DNA of 64,000 nt, taken from NCBI GenBank assembly GCA_907165065.1, contig OU015524.1, positions 42,413,295 through 42,477,294 on the forward strand, written 5' to 3'. Positions 13,478 to 26,325 of this stretch are shown here, piece after piece; the first letter of the stretch is position 1; the number at the start of each line of letters is the position of its first letter. Source of the stretch: Caprimulgus europaeus (Eukaryota; Chordata; Aves; Caprimulgiformes; Caprimulgidae). Under the pieces are notes generated by a model, which saw nothing but the letters and a program-made list of their open reading frames with translations, ran no database searches and was not told where the DNA came from. Made by a program: the position numbers and the translations under genes.

Positions 13478-14040
13478 ATGCTTTTGAAGGGAAAGAACTC
13501 AATCCAGACTGCCTGCAGGAACTCAGCAGGAGCCTTTACTGCAGCTGAGATCCTGCAGACACTGCAAAACGGAGCTTGCTGGCGTGGGACCCACTACCCA
13601 TCACAGAGACAAAGCGTGAGGCGCAGGCTGGCAGCTTTCTTCCCAGCCAGGGCTACCGGGGAGCCTGCAGTCCTGCCCCTCCCTGAGACAAGGCCCTGCC
13701 TGCAGAATGGCAGCTCAAATGCCCAAAACTAAAACCCAAGTTTAGGAAATGCTGGGTGATCCTGATGCACATTAAGGCAAGATTTTGGTTTATAGTTCCC
13801 ATTGAGTTTTGAGCTCATCCCAAGCCCTGCAACCCTGCTGCTCTGAGGTGAGCTTAGCTGAGGTGAATGATCCTGTCATTCAAAAAGGGAAGATAGTGCC
13901 CCGGTGAAGAGCAGGGGTTCACAGCCTCTGCTGTGCTCAGGTCCCAGCCTAGCCAATAAACCTACAAATCAGGTGCCGGGAGCCCAGAAGCAGAATCTCA
14001 TTTCTGCAAACAGAGCTGCTCCCTGTTTTCAACCTTCCTC
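13478..14040. other. GC-richer patch of unknown nature in intron 3
   Basis: Composition rises noticeably over the AT-rich background, with several CTGCAG and CTGCC words. It sits just right of the CR1 fragment and the TG/TA microsatellite. An 84-codon frame at 13478-13732 (+) shows no domain. It may be an unrecognised old repeat or a regulatory element. Confidence 0.4.
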
Positions 14041-16098
14041 TGTTAACTTACAAACCTGGTCCTAAACCTCTTCATTTCTTTCACCCCCCTTCCCACCATC
14101 CCCAACTCAAGAGTCGTTGCCATCCTCATAAGTACATTAAAAATGGTAATTCCCTGTGATAAGAGAAACAAAAACCAAATCTGCCTGTTAACTTTAGACC
14201 TAGAGTAGCATAACGCTCACACTAAAGGAGTATTTAAATAAACCAATACACTCACCAGCTTGGAAGGCTTTTGTTTTACTACTGTTATTAAAACAAAATG
14301 TTTGATGGCTCTCCAGCACCACCTTCCAAAACCAGAAACCATACCTTCTCAGTGAATCAACATTAGCATAGTCACTAAGGAATGGCTTGGCATCAAAAGA
14401 AATTTTTCCACAGACAAGTAGTTGTTAAGTGTGAAATAACACCTGTTCTCACCAGACCTGCCTTTTTTTGCCAAGATATTGTAGATTCACTCAGTGATAT
14501 AGCTACCATGGATTCAAATTTCTTATTACCATGGGGAGATGCAGTTACAGACATGCAGATGTATTCTCATTCTTATAGCACCTATCCAGACCTGTTCAGC
14601 AACAATGTTCCGTGACAACCGTCAGGAAACCATGCATGTTTATCACCATCTCTGACAACCACACAAGCAACACAGAGATAAACCCTGCTCCTCCCCAAAC
14701 TCAATTCCTTCCCATTTCCTGTTCAGGACAGGCATCCAATCTATTCAGTCCTACTCAGTCTCACAATCCTGGCTCTCACTTTTTCTTTTAAACACTACTC
14801 ATGTTGCTGCCATTCAAATGTTACTCCTTTGGGGAGGACTATTCACATCTAAACTTGAACAATATGGAAGTCAGTGATGCATATGCATCATCATTAGCAT
14901 CAAAAACACCTCAAGGTGTTGCACCCTGCAAGATAAGGAGAGCTAGAAACAAAGCTGCATTAAGAAAATCTTGACTGAATTTGAAGATTAAGGGGGTTTT
15001 GGTTTTGTTTTTTTTAATTACCACAGAAGGTATTGGTGCGGTACCTCCTGGAGGATCAGCACAATGAACACATTTCAAGAGGAAGAATCCCCTGTGTAAT
15101 CTTGCAGCTGCAGCTGCTTTGAGGTCCTATGGAGCTGCCTGATAGCAGACTACTTTCTTGTTACGCAGTACTGCAGACACCATTAACATTTTCCACACTC
15201 CCAGCCTGTATAGCAGTGCTATGCATTTCCTACGTCAATAGCATTTTGCACCAGCCATTGAAATATTCTTTAAACTTGCAATTATAAGCCACTAAAACGA
15301 GACAAAGGATCTCTCTGTTTTGGAAATTTTGCATCCACCTATTTGAATATTGCAGAAAGCTATCCCTACAAGAAGCCATTACAACACAAATGTAGATTTG
15401 AAGAACTTTCATGTATATTATGAGAAGTTCACTCAGAGTTATAAACATTCTGTTTTAAAACATTGCATAATTATTTTTTTTCCATTTTCAATATAATATA
15501 TAAAAATGAAAGTCATAGTTTATTTAATGTAAGGTTTTAGGCTTTACAAATAATTCAGATTACAGCTGTGTGCATTGCAAAAGAAAAGAAAAATACATTT
15601 GAGTATGACACTATCCAGGCCTTGTCTTAGCTGCAAGAATAATTTAAAGTTGCACTTTGTACAGTCAGTAATAGGAGAGCTGTAACAGACGAGAATTATA
15701 TATAAGCATGAACTATTTAACATTTCAAATAAGCTAAAATATCAAGGTTTTGCATTTCCAAAAGAATTATGCTAATTTTTTACTTAAAAAATAATTTAAC
15801 AAAATTAAGTCAAACAGTAAAAAGATAGAAAGTGACTGAGTCACCTATGCAACCTTAATTTCAGTCCATTCTTGTCACTGCCTTATGACACAGCCTTCCA
15901 CATGTCCATTATCTTTTCAACATCAACTCTGCCTCATTTAATATGTAGAAGAGTGGGTGGTCACTTACTATTTAATTTCATCCCAGCTCAATAGGCAACC
16001 ATTGTACTGAATATTGATTTTAAAAAAACCCTCTTCTAAAGACACAATGATTAAATGCTATCAATTTTATGAGTTCACTACTGTAAAGATAATCTCAC

Positions 16099-16310
16099 AA
16101 ATATTAATTCAATTCTCACAATAGCCCAGATGACATATCAATACATTTAAAGAATCTAAAGCATGGATCCATCAAAACCAAAGTATACGCAAACCAGAGA
16201 GTTCAAATATTAATTTGGTTCTCACAATAGTACAGATGACATATGGGTATATTTAAAGAATCTAAAGCATGGATCCATTAAACTCAAAGTATATGCAAAC
16301 CAGGGAGTCC
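16099..16310. repeat. 106-bp tandem duplication, two copies
   Basis: Copy 1 is 16099-16204 and copy 2 is 16205-16310, directly adjacent and of equal length with no indel. By eye they differ at about 15 of 106 positions (about 86% identical). Both contain TTTAAAGAATCTAAAGCATG followed by GATCCAT. Neither is a recognised mobile element. Confidence 0.92.
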
Positions 16311-16762
16311 AGTTTAAGATGCCTAGGACCCAATTTCTAAACATTATTTTATATTTTAAGGGTAGCTTCCATCAGCTACACTCCTCAAAACCTGCACAAA
16401 TCAGTTCTGAGGTATGAAGACATACAAAACCAGAAAAAATACAACTAGCCATCACCACTTAGGTTACAGTTTATAACTGCTTAGCTACACTGACCTGGTT
16501 TTAAAACATTGGAGAACCATCTAGTAGAGAGGTTTAAGAGACTATCTCAGCTTCAAATAGGATTATGTAGCAAAACTGACACTCTTCAGCACTCTGGAAC
16601 AGCATCTGAATATGAGAAATTGGAGGGCTTTATCTATTTATCTTTTATTTTGCCTAAATACCATTTAGTACACCACTTTCAACCACTGCAACAAATGATT
16701 TGTAAGGTTCTAAAGAAAACTTTAACTGTACCATTTCCAATTTCTCTGTGCTTAAAATTCAT

Positions 16763-16822
16763 TTAAAAGGAAAAGGAAAAGAAAAAACAAAACAACAAAA
16801 AAAAAAAACCAACACAAAACCC
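16763..16822. repeat. A-rich (AAAAGG/AAAAC) tract
   Basis: Low-complexity A-rich sequence with AAAAGG units followed by A/C-rich sequence. Confidence 0.8.
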
Positions 16823-17653
16823 CAACTCTTCCAGGTCTTAATAAGGGAACTTTACTGAACAGCATCAGCATGTTGCCATCCTTTAAGTTAACTAGCTATA
16901 GGTTATGGATGGCAAGGGGATAATACCTATGCATTTAAGTGGTAAAAATCAGAGAAACAGACAACCCCTGTATTTTTTCAACCAAGCTCAAAGCCCTGAA
17001 GCACATCTTGAGCTCCCCATTCTAATCTCTCTGCCAATATTTCTCAGCTGTCCTCATGGCAGTTCATTACATCAAAGTGCCAGTTTCAGTGACTTCCACA
17101 CCGGTCATTTTCAGGCAGTAGCTTTTTGTTCTGCTACTCTTTTTCTTTCCTAGGACCACACGGAATCCGATCCAACTCTTGTTTGAATCCTTTTGTCTGG
17201 TACCCTTTGGAGTTGTGCAAAGCTATATTCTCATGGAAAGGTTAAGTCACCTCCACCATCTCTCCCTCAGATGCATAGCTTTTCCATTCCACTTCAATGG
17301 CTGAATTGAACTGGCTCCAGTTCTTCCTGTGTTCAAACCCACTGCAACAGTGCCTGAGTGTTCCAAAAACATCATCTGGCACATCAGTTTTCTGCTTTCA
17401 GGACCAGTGTCCAGCTTCAGAAGGGTTTGCAGAACACCCAAAAGTATCAAACAAAAGTCTGTTCCAGCTCTGAACCTCGATCTCTATGAGAACAGCACAA
17501 GTGCAAAGAGCAGATCTAAGAAACTCCAGCACATTCATTTAGAATTAAGTCTTCATGCTGCATTTGTTATAAGTGCTTGAATGTCTTTGCTGAGAAAGAA
17601 GATGTGACATAAGTTCCTTTGTCTTTTTATTCCTCCTCCACCCATATAAGACC

Positions 17654-17735
17654 ATCCCTCAGGATCTGGTAGTGGCATCGGCAGTGTTTTATATCTTCAT
17701 TAACAACCAGGAGGACAGGACAGAGCTCTCAACCA
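17654..17735 (+). mobile_element. Possible CR1 pol scrap
   Basis: CCCTCAGGATCTGGTAGTGG, then TTTTATATCTTCATTAACAA and GGACAGAGCTCTCAACC can be aligned by eye to the CR1 stretch around the PQG motif and 'LFNIFINDL'. It is too diverged and short to be sure, and the flanks are not recognisable. Confidence 0.42.
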
Positions 17736-18858
17736 CAGAAAACCTCCAGGGCAGTAGAAAAGCACAGCTGCTGTGCAAATACTGGGGACAAAAATGCAGA
17801 AAACTTCACATAGATGTGTTCAGTAGACAGTATGGCAACTAAGATCAATTTGAAGGAAACTAAGAAATTATTTAACCCTACATATAATTTGGCATAAAAA
17901 TATAAAAAAAAATGCAAGCATATTAAGGCAAATAGAAGTTTGTTGTTATGGGTTTTTTTCCTATGTAATGAAGTCTAGGAAGACAAATAGCAAAAAATAC
18001 TTCAAGTTTACTCAGAGTTTTTAATTCAGAAAGTAAAGAACAAATACAGTGTGATTTCCTGAATAAGTGCTTAAAATAATCTCAATGACATGCAAATAAA
18101 TCCTTACTTATTTCAGTAGTACATTTTTTTTAGTAAGCTATCAAAAAGCTGACACTTGATGTGAAGGTCACAGAAGCAACTGAGAAAAATCCATCTGGTT
18201 CCATATAGGATAAGTGACTGGCGCATCTGTCCTGCAAGAGTCCTTAAAACGCAATTCCGATAGAATCACATTACACTTCAAGTGCAGCTGATTGTACTAG
18301 TAAGCAATTCGTATAGCATGAAGCTTAGCCATTAGCAGAGGAATGGAACTTTACACTCACTTTGCTGAAAAAATGGCAAAAGGATAAAAAAAACAAAACA
18401 ATACAACCCATCGCAGTCTCATACTCTTCTATATGTACCTCAACAAACAAAAAGCCCATGCACATACCTCCTGTTGGCAAAACAAAGCACAGATGAGCAA
18501 CAGGAGCTGACGAAGATCTCACCAGAAGAGGCGCCTCTTACTCTACACCCTCCCAATCAAATTAAATTTGGTGGAAGGTACAGCAATAAAATCAGGATGG
18601 ATTGGCACCCATTCATCTTCCGGTAGATCAGAGTGAAAAGAATGTTTTACCACTGCTGACAGTAATAATTAAAGTAGCTGTGAAGGCAGTATACCAAGAG
18701 TTCTCACTCACTCCAGCAAAAAGGTGCAGTTAACAACTATCCTCTGCATAGGATATAATATCCCTTATCCCACAAAGACACAACATACCACATTGGAAGG
18801 TGAAAACAAGCCAGGTACCACATGTATTTATTAATAGGTTAAACCATAATAATGCATC

Positions 18859-18882
18859 TTATATATATCTCTATATATCTAT
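18859..18882. repeat. TA-rich microsatellite
   Basis: TATATATATCTCTATATATC-type short repeat. Confidence 0.75.
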
Positions 18883-21800
18883 TTCACCAATTCGCCAGGG
18901 TATGGCATGCAACATACAACCTGGAATTTTCAAATTTCAGTGGCCTCATTTATGATAAGTACCATGGAGGGCTATAAAAGACATCACAAGACTAAAGACT
19001 AGTACGTTACTTATATCACTAGACTGCTGGACATATTTCAGAAAACCAAAGCAAAGCAAGTGTAACTCGAGGAATCACAAGCTCTTATTGGTTTCAAAAG
19101 AAAAGCAGGTTCCTGTTCCAGCCCATATAAAAGACACATTACTTTGTACTTGTTCACTTACAGTAAAATGTCTTTTAAAAGCCAAGCTAATGTCGTTTCC
19201 TATACCTAGTCACTGTATCCAAAACTTTTTTTGATCTCTTTAAAGTAATAAATGCATTAGAATAGTATGAAAGTTCAAGCTAGCCCCTTGTTATAGAAAT
19301 ACAGATAGCAGCAGTGTTTGGAATCCTCAAATTTTCCCTTTTAAAAAAAAAAAACATTTATATTGAAGCATATGAAAAAAAAACAACTTTGAAATATATT
19401 TAAAATAAGAAGTAGTAGCAATAGCCTTTATGAATGTTACTTTAAACTTCATTTTAATTTGCATACCCTCTTTGCAAATTTTTATTTAATACCTACTTTT
19501 TATGCAGTGTGTTTGCTTGAGGATGATTTTAAAAAAATCTTTCAGACAAAAGTCAAAATAATTTGCTGAGGAAAATGAGGCTAAGAAAATACTTGATTTT
19601 TTTCCATGTCAAATGTGTCTAGGTACTTTTTCTTTTGGCAGCTCTAAAAGGTTTTTTCTGGTCTGAAATGCTTGATAAAAGCCTAAGGCTTACCATTTTC
19701 ATATTTCATTTGCTCTTCTAATAATAAAAAGTTGCAAAAACCAAGTCAAAATAATTACAAAATAATACCTAGGCTGTAGGCCCTTCTAGGACAGAACAGC
19801 TACAATCCTGCTTGTCTAAGGGACTGGAGCCCAGACTCTGGGCACACATGTAATGACAGTCTTCATTTACACAACTATTTACTATTTTCATTCCATGGGA
19901 TTCCTCCCTTTTTCTGCACACTGTAGGTGAACTAACAATTAAAGTAGTACATGCATAGAATACTCAAGTCCCCAGCAAAATAAAAAATTTACTTGTTTAA
20001 AATGAAAAGTGTAAATAATGCTGCTTGAGCAAACAAAACAGGTTGTGTTTTTATTTTTTTAAACCTAAAGCATACAATCAAGCTATGAATTTCAATGCTT
20101 TAATAAACTGCCAAAGTATAGTATTTTAAAGGGAAATGATAAAACCTCAGAGCACAAAGTAACTACTCAGTGCCTAGGGCTAGAAGAAACAGAGCACTAC
20201 ACACATTCTTTCTTACGAAATTCCACTCATTTTCCACTGTTCTCTTTGATACTAGTATTTAGCTGATTCAGGAGAGTAAAGTACGTATACTCAGATAGGT
20301 GGATCACCAATCTAATGAAGTATGGAAATTATCATTTTGGGATTCTTGCACTAAAAAGGTAGATATTTATTGCAGAGGTAATCTTGCACATTTCATACAT
20401 ACTAACTGAGAATTAAAATTAAACCTAGCTAGTGCACATAGTTATTCTTTCTTGAGCACAAGGAAAGCTGTTCATTCTTCTGACTCAAGTCAGCATGAGA
20501 TGTTGTTCATGCTACTCCACTATTTCATTATTGCTGACTTACCTGTTACATAATAAGAATATCTATTATATAAGCACAGCATTCAAGAGATTACACACCA
20601 AAAGTAAAGAAGCATGAGACAGCTTTTAAACACAGCAGCCTTAATGATTTCTAATGTCATGAAAAGTAATGAGGACTGAAAAGATCACCCTTTGCAAGAT
20701 TCTTTCCATGAGAAAACTGAGATCATACCGAATCCAGTTTATACAAACAATCTCTCAAGTAATTGCTATGCTTTCTTCCCCTAAATGAAAGAAAATATTG
20801 TTATGCTAAACAAAAAATCGATGCTGCTCCAGAAAGATATAGCACTTCATGTATATGCACAAAATTACTTCTTCTCATAAAATTTAAAGTAACGACATCA
20901 GTCATTGAACGTAAATCTCAAATGTTCTAGCAGTTACTTCAAACAAATATGAAGCTGCCTATTTAAGTACCTACCCTACGATAAATACCTACAAACACAA
21001 AGGAAAACTTTATATATTTTTCATAGAAACTATACCACAGAGATACTAAATGTTAGTTCTGTTAATTTATCAGCAAGTACATATTCAGTCATTTTAGTAT
21101 TATCATTATTCTTGGCTTCCAGACACTTGATAGAAAGAAAAATAATGACACTGACAACAACATGACCTTGTTCATTTACAAGCTGCTATTTTCAAGATTA
21201 TTCTCTTCTATTATCAATATATCAGTATGCAAGAGACACTCAGGCAGATTCCTAATGCATTTGCACAGAAGCCAAACAAAATTTGCAGTAGAAATATATT
21301 AATTTCTCAGTGAACACCAGCTATCTGGGTTGGTACAGCTGTAGCTCTGAATCTTCTGCCAGTGTTGGGATTTAACAGGTGTTGAGAGCACAGTCAACTA
21401 CTCTGTAAACAGGTAACAAATACATAATGACCACACTCAGAGACTTTGCTTTATCTTTCTTGTGCACATCTCAGAAGACCCATGAAGTACAGAGCCACGT
21501 ACATGAGTACAACTGCCATCACTTTTCTTTAGGTACGGATAAGAATGCCCAGAACTCTGACCTTCATGGTTATGCACAGAAAACATTAATAATTGTTTCC
21601 TGGAAATACCAGAATACCATCAAACATGGTTCTTCTACCTTGGAGTATGTAGGTCCTATCAGTCACTGTGCCCTACAAAAGTCTTCTTCTGCTCACATAT
21701 AGTGCAGAAAATAGTCCAGAACTAGTGCAAATGAGACCTCAACAAAGCCCTCTTATCTTGTCCTCTTCCCAGCAGAATCCCCGAGCTCACGTTTTCTAAC

Positions 21801-23218
21801 CATTCTGCAGAGGACTTGGTTCTTTAACCTGTGTACTCTGGACGTGATCTCTGTATTAAGAGTAAATATTTACTTCACAATTGCCTGCAAGACTCTGCTG
21901 AAGATAGCCCAACAGAAAATTTGCCAATTACTGTTATGATTTTAAAAAGTCTCAATACTTTGTATTCAAAAATTTAATCTTAAACAGCAAGAAAACTGTT
22001 GCTCTACTTCACACAGTTATCCCTACACATCCTTGGGTTTGGACTGTGATTTTTGACATTAAGCATGTATATGCCTGTTCTTTTGATTTTTATTTTTTTT
22101 TCTCCTGTGGATTTGTTTGTTCTTTGTTTCAGCTTTTACAAACTAAGGGAAGAGGTGTCCCTGCTTAGAAGCATGGATCTGTTCACTCTGGTACCACCTC
22201 TTCGCTTAGGTGTGCTTTTCATTCCCTTGCTGTTGGAGTCAATCCTTGGCAAAAATCTTACTGACACTTTGGATCATCCATGGGACTGCTCCTGGACTTC
22301 ATTTCCCAAATACCATTTTCAGTCTCAGTGCCTGGCATTTTATGGGACTGACTAGTTTATGTTTGTTTAAAGTTTGCTTTCTCAAGACATTCCCAGAAAT
22401 ATCAGAAGCATGCTTGTGTCCTGCCAGGTTTTTTGAGTGACAAGGGTTTGTAGTTAACCTCTGCTTCTCTTTTATCTGTGTAACTCCTGGGCCTACAGTC
22501 ACCCTTCCTCACTTTACAGTTTATAGGATTTTAGCTGGAGCACGGCATTCAAATAAACCCTACAAGGTATGCATATAGAATACTCAACTACACCATAGCA
22601 AATTAAATTACAGCAGAGAACATCAATCACACTACTAAGATTTTTTTGTAAATACCTATTTACCTGTCAAACAATTAACATTAGTCCTGTATCCTTCATC
22701 TTCCAGACTACAAAAATGTGTTAGTTTCCATATTTCTTCTCCACTGAGACTCAACAACATTCCATTTCCATCTCTAAAGATGAGTTATAGGACATTTTAG
22801 CTCAGGCCACACAGAACAATTTCATAACTTCCAGAGAAAAACAGCATACATCCAAGTCATTTTAAGACTACTTGACAGTCTCATTTGATACAGACAGAAA
22901 TCCTCAGAAAGCTTAGCTGTTCTGAAGAAGTAATCAAGATTTATATTTCACATTATGAGATCACAAATTAAAACATTCTTGTAGCTCTATGACGACCTGC
23001 AGCACATTGAAATGGTTGGGAATTTACAACTCTGGCAAGCAACAGTGAAAGCTGCAAGTGTTTAGAATTTCTCAAAAATCAGACCATTCCTGTAGCAAAG
23101 GAGGAAAATTAAACATACGGAATTCATGATGGTATAAGCCTGTGCCAGTCATGAAATCTGTGTACAGTGGAGAAAAAATTGTTGCAAGATCAAAAAAAGT
23201 TAATATTTAATAACTTAC

Positions 23219-23323
23219 CCCTTCTGCTTTTTCTTCTGTGTTAGCCAGCATTTCCTGGAGGGCCCGAACTGACAGGGACTGCTCCAGCACAAAGGTGCAG
23301 ATGGACAAATCAGGCGGAACATT
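23219..23323 (-). CDS. RYR2: RYR2 exon 3 (105 bp, 35 codons)
   Basis: On the minus strand an acceptor ending TTTCTTTCACCTAG precedes AAT GTT CCG, and the last codon GGG is followed by a strong donor GTAAGT. The 35 codons start [11 protein letters not shown], continue [14 protein letters not shown], and end in an acidic stretch TEEKAEG. This corresponds to human RYR2 residues Asn57-Gly91, the in-frame exon whose deletion is a known human arrhythmia allele. Two differences from human are inferred from memory: Val86 to Glu and Ser89 to Ala, both in the variable loop at the exon's end. A plausible branch adenosine lies near 23352, about 29 nt upstream. The exon encodes a strand and helix of the first beta-trefoil domain. 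RYR1 and RYR3 differ in the residues after VPPDL, so RYR2 is the best match. Confidence 0.97.
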
Positions 23324-23600
23324 CTAGGTGAAAGAAAAACACGAGGTAACATTAGTGACAGATTTACTAAACAACAATTTCCAGTGCTTCTATTTTCCCT
23401 CATTTTCCATAAAACTGAAAGATCTACTATATCCTGGTGGCTATGAAAGACAGCCACATACTGGGCTGCAACAGTTAAGGCTTAGCCAGCAAGCGAAGGG
23501 AAGTGATTCTTCCCTTTGCATAGCGTTTGCAAGCTGACACCTGGGCTACTGGGTTCCATCAGGGCTTCTCAAGAAAAGAAATAAACCAATAAACTGCATC

Positions 23601-23920
23601 AAGTTCAACAGAGGATCACGATGATTGTCAGGGCTGGTGCACTCACCCTGTGTAGCTGGGAAAGCTGGGCTCGATCAGCCTGGATGGAGGAGAGAGACAG
23701 AGGGATCTTACAGTTCTCTTAACCAATCTAGTGGTGATTACAGGGAAAATAGACAGACTCCTCTTGGAGGTGCTCCGTGAAAAGAACAGGAGCAGCAATA
23801 CAAGTTGTACCAAAGAAAATTACCATTAGATATTAGGGACAAAATTCACCTTGGGAGTAGAATACACTGTCAAAGGTTGCCAAGCAAAGCAGTGAGATCT
23901 CTGCATGGACATCAGCATAT
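23601..23920 (+). mobile_element. Ancient CR1 pol fragment near RYR2 exon 3
   Basis: Plus-oriented and highly diverged. Successive blocks follow the CR1 coding order: AGAGGATCACGATGATTGTCAGGGCTGG, AGCTGGGCTCGATCAGCCTGGATGG, GACTCCTCTTGGAGGTGCTCCGTG, then TTAGATATTAGGGACAAAATTC and CAAAGGTTGCC. These correspond to the final ~100 codons of CR1 ORF2. Stops and indels are frequent and no 3' tail is visible. Its left edge is 278 bp upstream of exon 3 in the transcript sense, and it lies antisense to RYR2. Confidence 0.65.
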
Positions 23921-26310
23921 GGAACATGTGTCTTAAGACATGATGATGAGATTGTAAGGGGAACAAAATTCAGTATTTAGGCTAGTGGTAGTAGCCAGAC
24001 CTCATCCTTATGACGGTCTTCAGGTCAAGATTAACTAAACATAAGGCTCTGAGTGTCAAGCCCAAGCAGGTAGTTTCTCAGCCTTGACAGTTTCACCATA
24101 TTCTGTTCTAGGCAGGATAAAACTAGAGAGTCTTATAAAACTTGTCATGACTGAAAAAAAACCCAAAACATTGAGCTATCAAAAAGCTAATTTTCCAGAC
24201 TATCATAAAAACTCATAATAAAATTGAAACAGGTTTGTAATAGCAATGTCTAAATTACAAAGTAACAAAGTAAAATTAGACTTTATGTGGGGATCTTTTC
24301 TTCCGTTAATAGAAGAATATGCAACTCCTACACAACTTTTCTTGCCTCCAGAACTTCTTTCATGTTCCTTCTCTCTTCCTTTTCATGTTTGTTGCATATT
24401 GTAGTTTAGGAATACTTTTACTGACTATTAGAAATCCTTTTTATACCATGAATGCTTTTACTGCTAAAGCTGTGAAACTGCACATCTATTCTAACTGTGT
24501 ACAGTTTAAAGTTTGAACTCAAACATTAAATTGTAAAAGGTAGTTACAAAGCCATTTCATTCCCTCTTTTTCAAAAGTTAGTTTACTCTGAATATTTCAC
24601 ATTCTTAATAGCTTATTAAATTGCTGTTCATCACTCCTAACTTTGCAATAATTCAAGTCTGTTTATTAACTAATAGATCTTTCATTACCTTCCATTATTT
24701 TTATTTCAATAAAATTAATATAAAATGGTATTTTAAACTAAAGTTTTCTGCCAGATCAAAAAGCATTGAATAGCATTCTTTTGCATGGAGTTTTGACTTA
24801 TTTATTCAATGACACTTAGGCATTAAATATTTTTAAGCCAACTCTTCTAGAATCAAGCCGCTACTTACTTGTCAGCATGCTTGTTACCATTTTTCTTTCA
24901 TAGGTACTAAGACACTACAACGGTCCTTTTCATGCTAGCATTAGGCCCACAGACAACTAATTAGATTCTCTTCAAAATAACCTTGTAATTTTAAGTACGA
25001 TTCTAAGCCCTTATTTTACAAAGCAGGAAACACAGCACTCAAAGATCATGGGTTGCAAGGTGGTGTTTCTGCTCAGTAAACACAAGTACAGTTTTCCATC
25101 CTAGAAAGACTCACATAAATTAACTGCCTGACAGTCCAGCTCATCCTCAATTCTCCCCAGTGAAGACTAAGTAACAAAAAAAGAGCTGGAACAAAATAGT
25201 AATTGTATTCAGATATGAGCCAAGGCTACTTTCTCTATAACTGTTTCAATATCTATAAGCAAACGTAGATAAGCAAAGTCTCCATAACAATGTTCCTACT
25301 GTTACTGTTATTTAAAGCAAGATTTTTGCTGGCAGAATATGTCTCACATATAATTTTGTGACCTATCAAATTTTTTTTACTACAAAACCTACCCCTACAG
25401 GCTATACACTCTAAAACATGGAAAATCCTTCATTTCATACAGTGATCAAGCCAACATAACCAGGACCCTCCTCCTTCATCAATTCCATTTTCCTTTATGT
25501 TCAAGACAGCCATGAGCATTTTCTTCCTTTCCCATTAAAACTGAGGAATTAAGTCCTAATGAACATTTTTCAGCTATTCTCATAGCAGGCGAGTAAGGCA
25601 CACTTTGAGCAGCCAGAGAGTAATAAAGGAGAATCGTATGAGAACATCTTGCTTTAATTAAGTGAGGAGGCACCACCTTCTCACAGTCAAGCAGAATATT
25701 AAAACCAGTTTCTTTATCTCATAACAAAGGGGAGAGCACATTATCCCACCTCATCTCTGTTGCATGAACACTTGACCCTTGGTGGTACCCAGAGAGCAAT
25801 CTGTTTCTCCTGAGAGCTGAAGGAAGATACATCTACTGATGCTTGTGGTGAGCATGTGAACCAAACTCTTCCTCTCTGGCAGTTTCTCACTCAAATCTGC
25901 TCAAATCTGAATATGGCTGCATACAGGGTACAAAAATCACGGCATGAATATATATGGGACAGATGTAGAACTGCCAACTTATTTAGCTAAGACAGTTACA
26001 GCTCTGCTCACACCTATACTGTTCACCTTAATGCTGATGCTTTTAAAGCTCTGGATTTAGAAGACAAGGCTTCAGGCTGGCATGCAGGCACAGACTGAAA
26101 GCTCCCATTCTAAATAGCCCCATCGAAAAAATAATAATTGCAGGTAATTTTAAACCTTAATTTAAATATACGGAAAACCTAGTCACAGTGCATTTTGCAT
26201 CACTTCAAAGCCTAAAATAAAAGTAAGGAAGGAAAAACAGTTTGCCAGTTCTCTGATTATTTACATTCTCTCTTGTACTACCTCACATACAAATGGAGGA
26301 AGGAATGTGG

Positions 26311-26325
26311 AAAAAAAAAAAAAAA
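26311..26325. repeat. Poly-A tract, 15 bp
   Basis: Uninterrupted A15 in intron 2. Confidence 0.9.

Larger units (their letters stand above)
4845..23218 (-). other. RYR2: RYR2 intron 3, complete (18,374 bp)
   Basis: Intron between exon 3 and microexon 4, with GTAAGT donor and CTACAG acceptor on the minus strand. Recognised contents are a 27-bp poly-T (7794-7820), a CT tract (9277-9337), the 18-bp VNTR (11941-12102), a CR1 3' fragment (13325-13420), a GC-richer patch (13478-14040), a 106-bp tandem duplication (16099-16310), an A-rich tract (16763-16822) and a possible CR1 scrap (17654-17735). The stretches 4860-7790, 9340-11880, 14050-16090 and 17740-23218 show only AT-rich sequence with small microsatellites. 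Confidence 0.88.
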
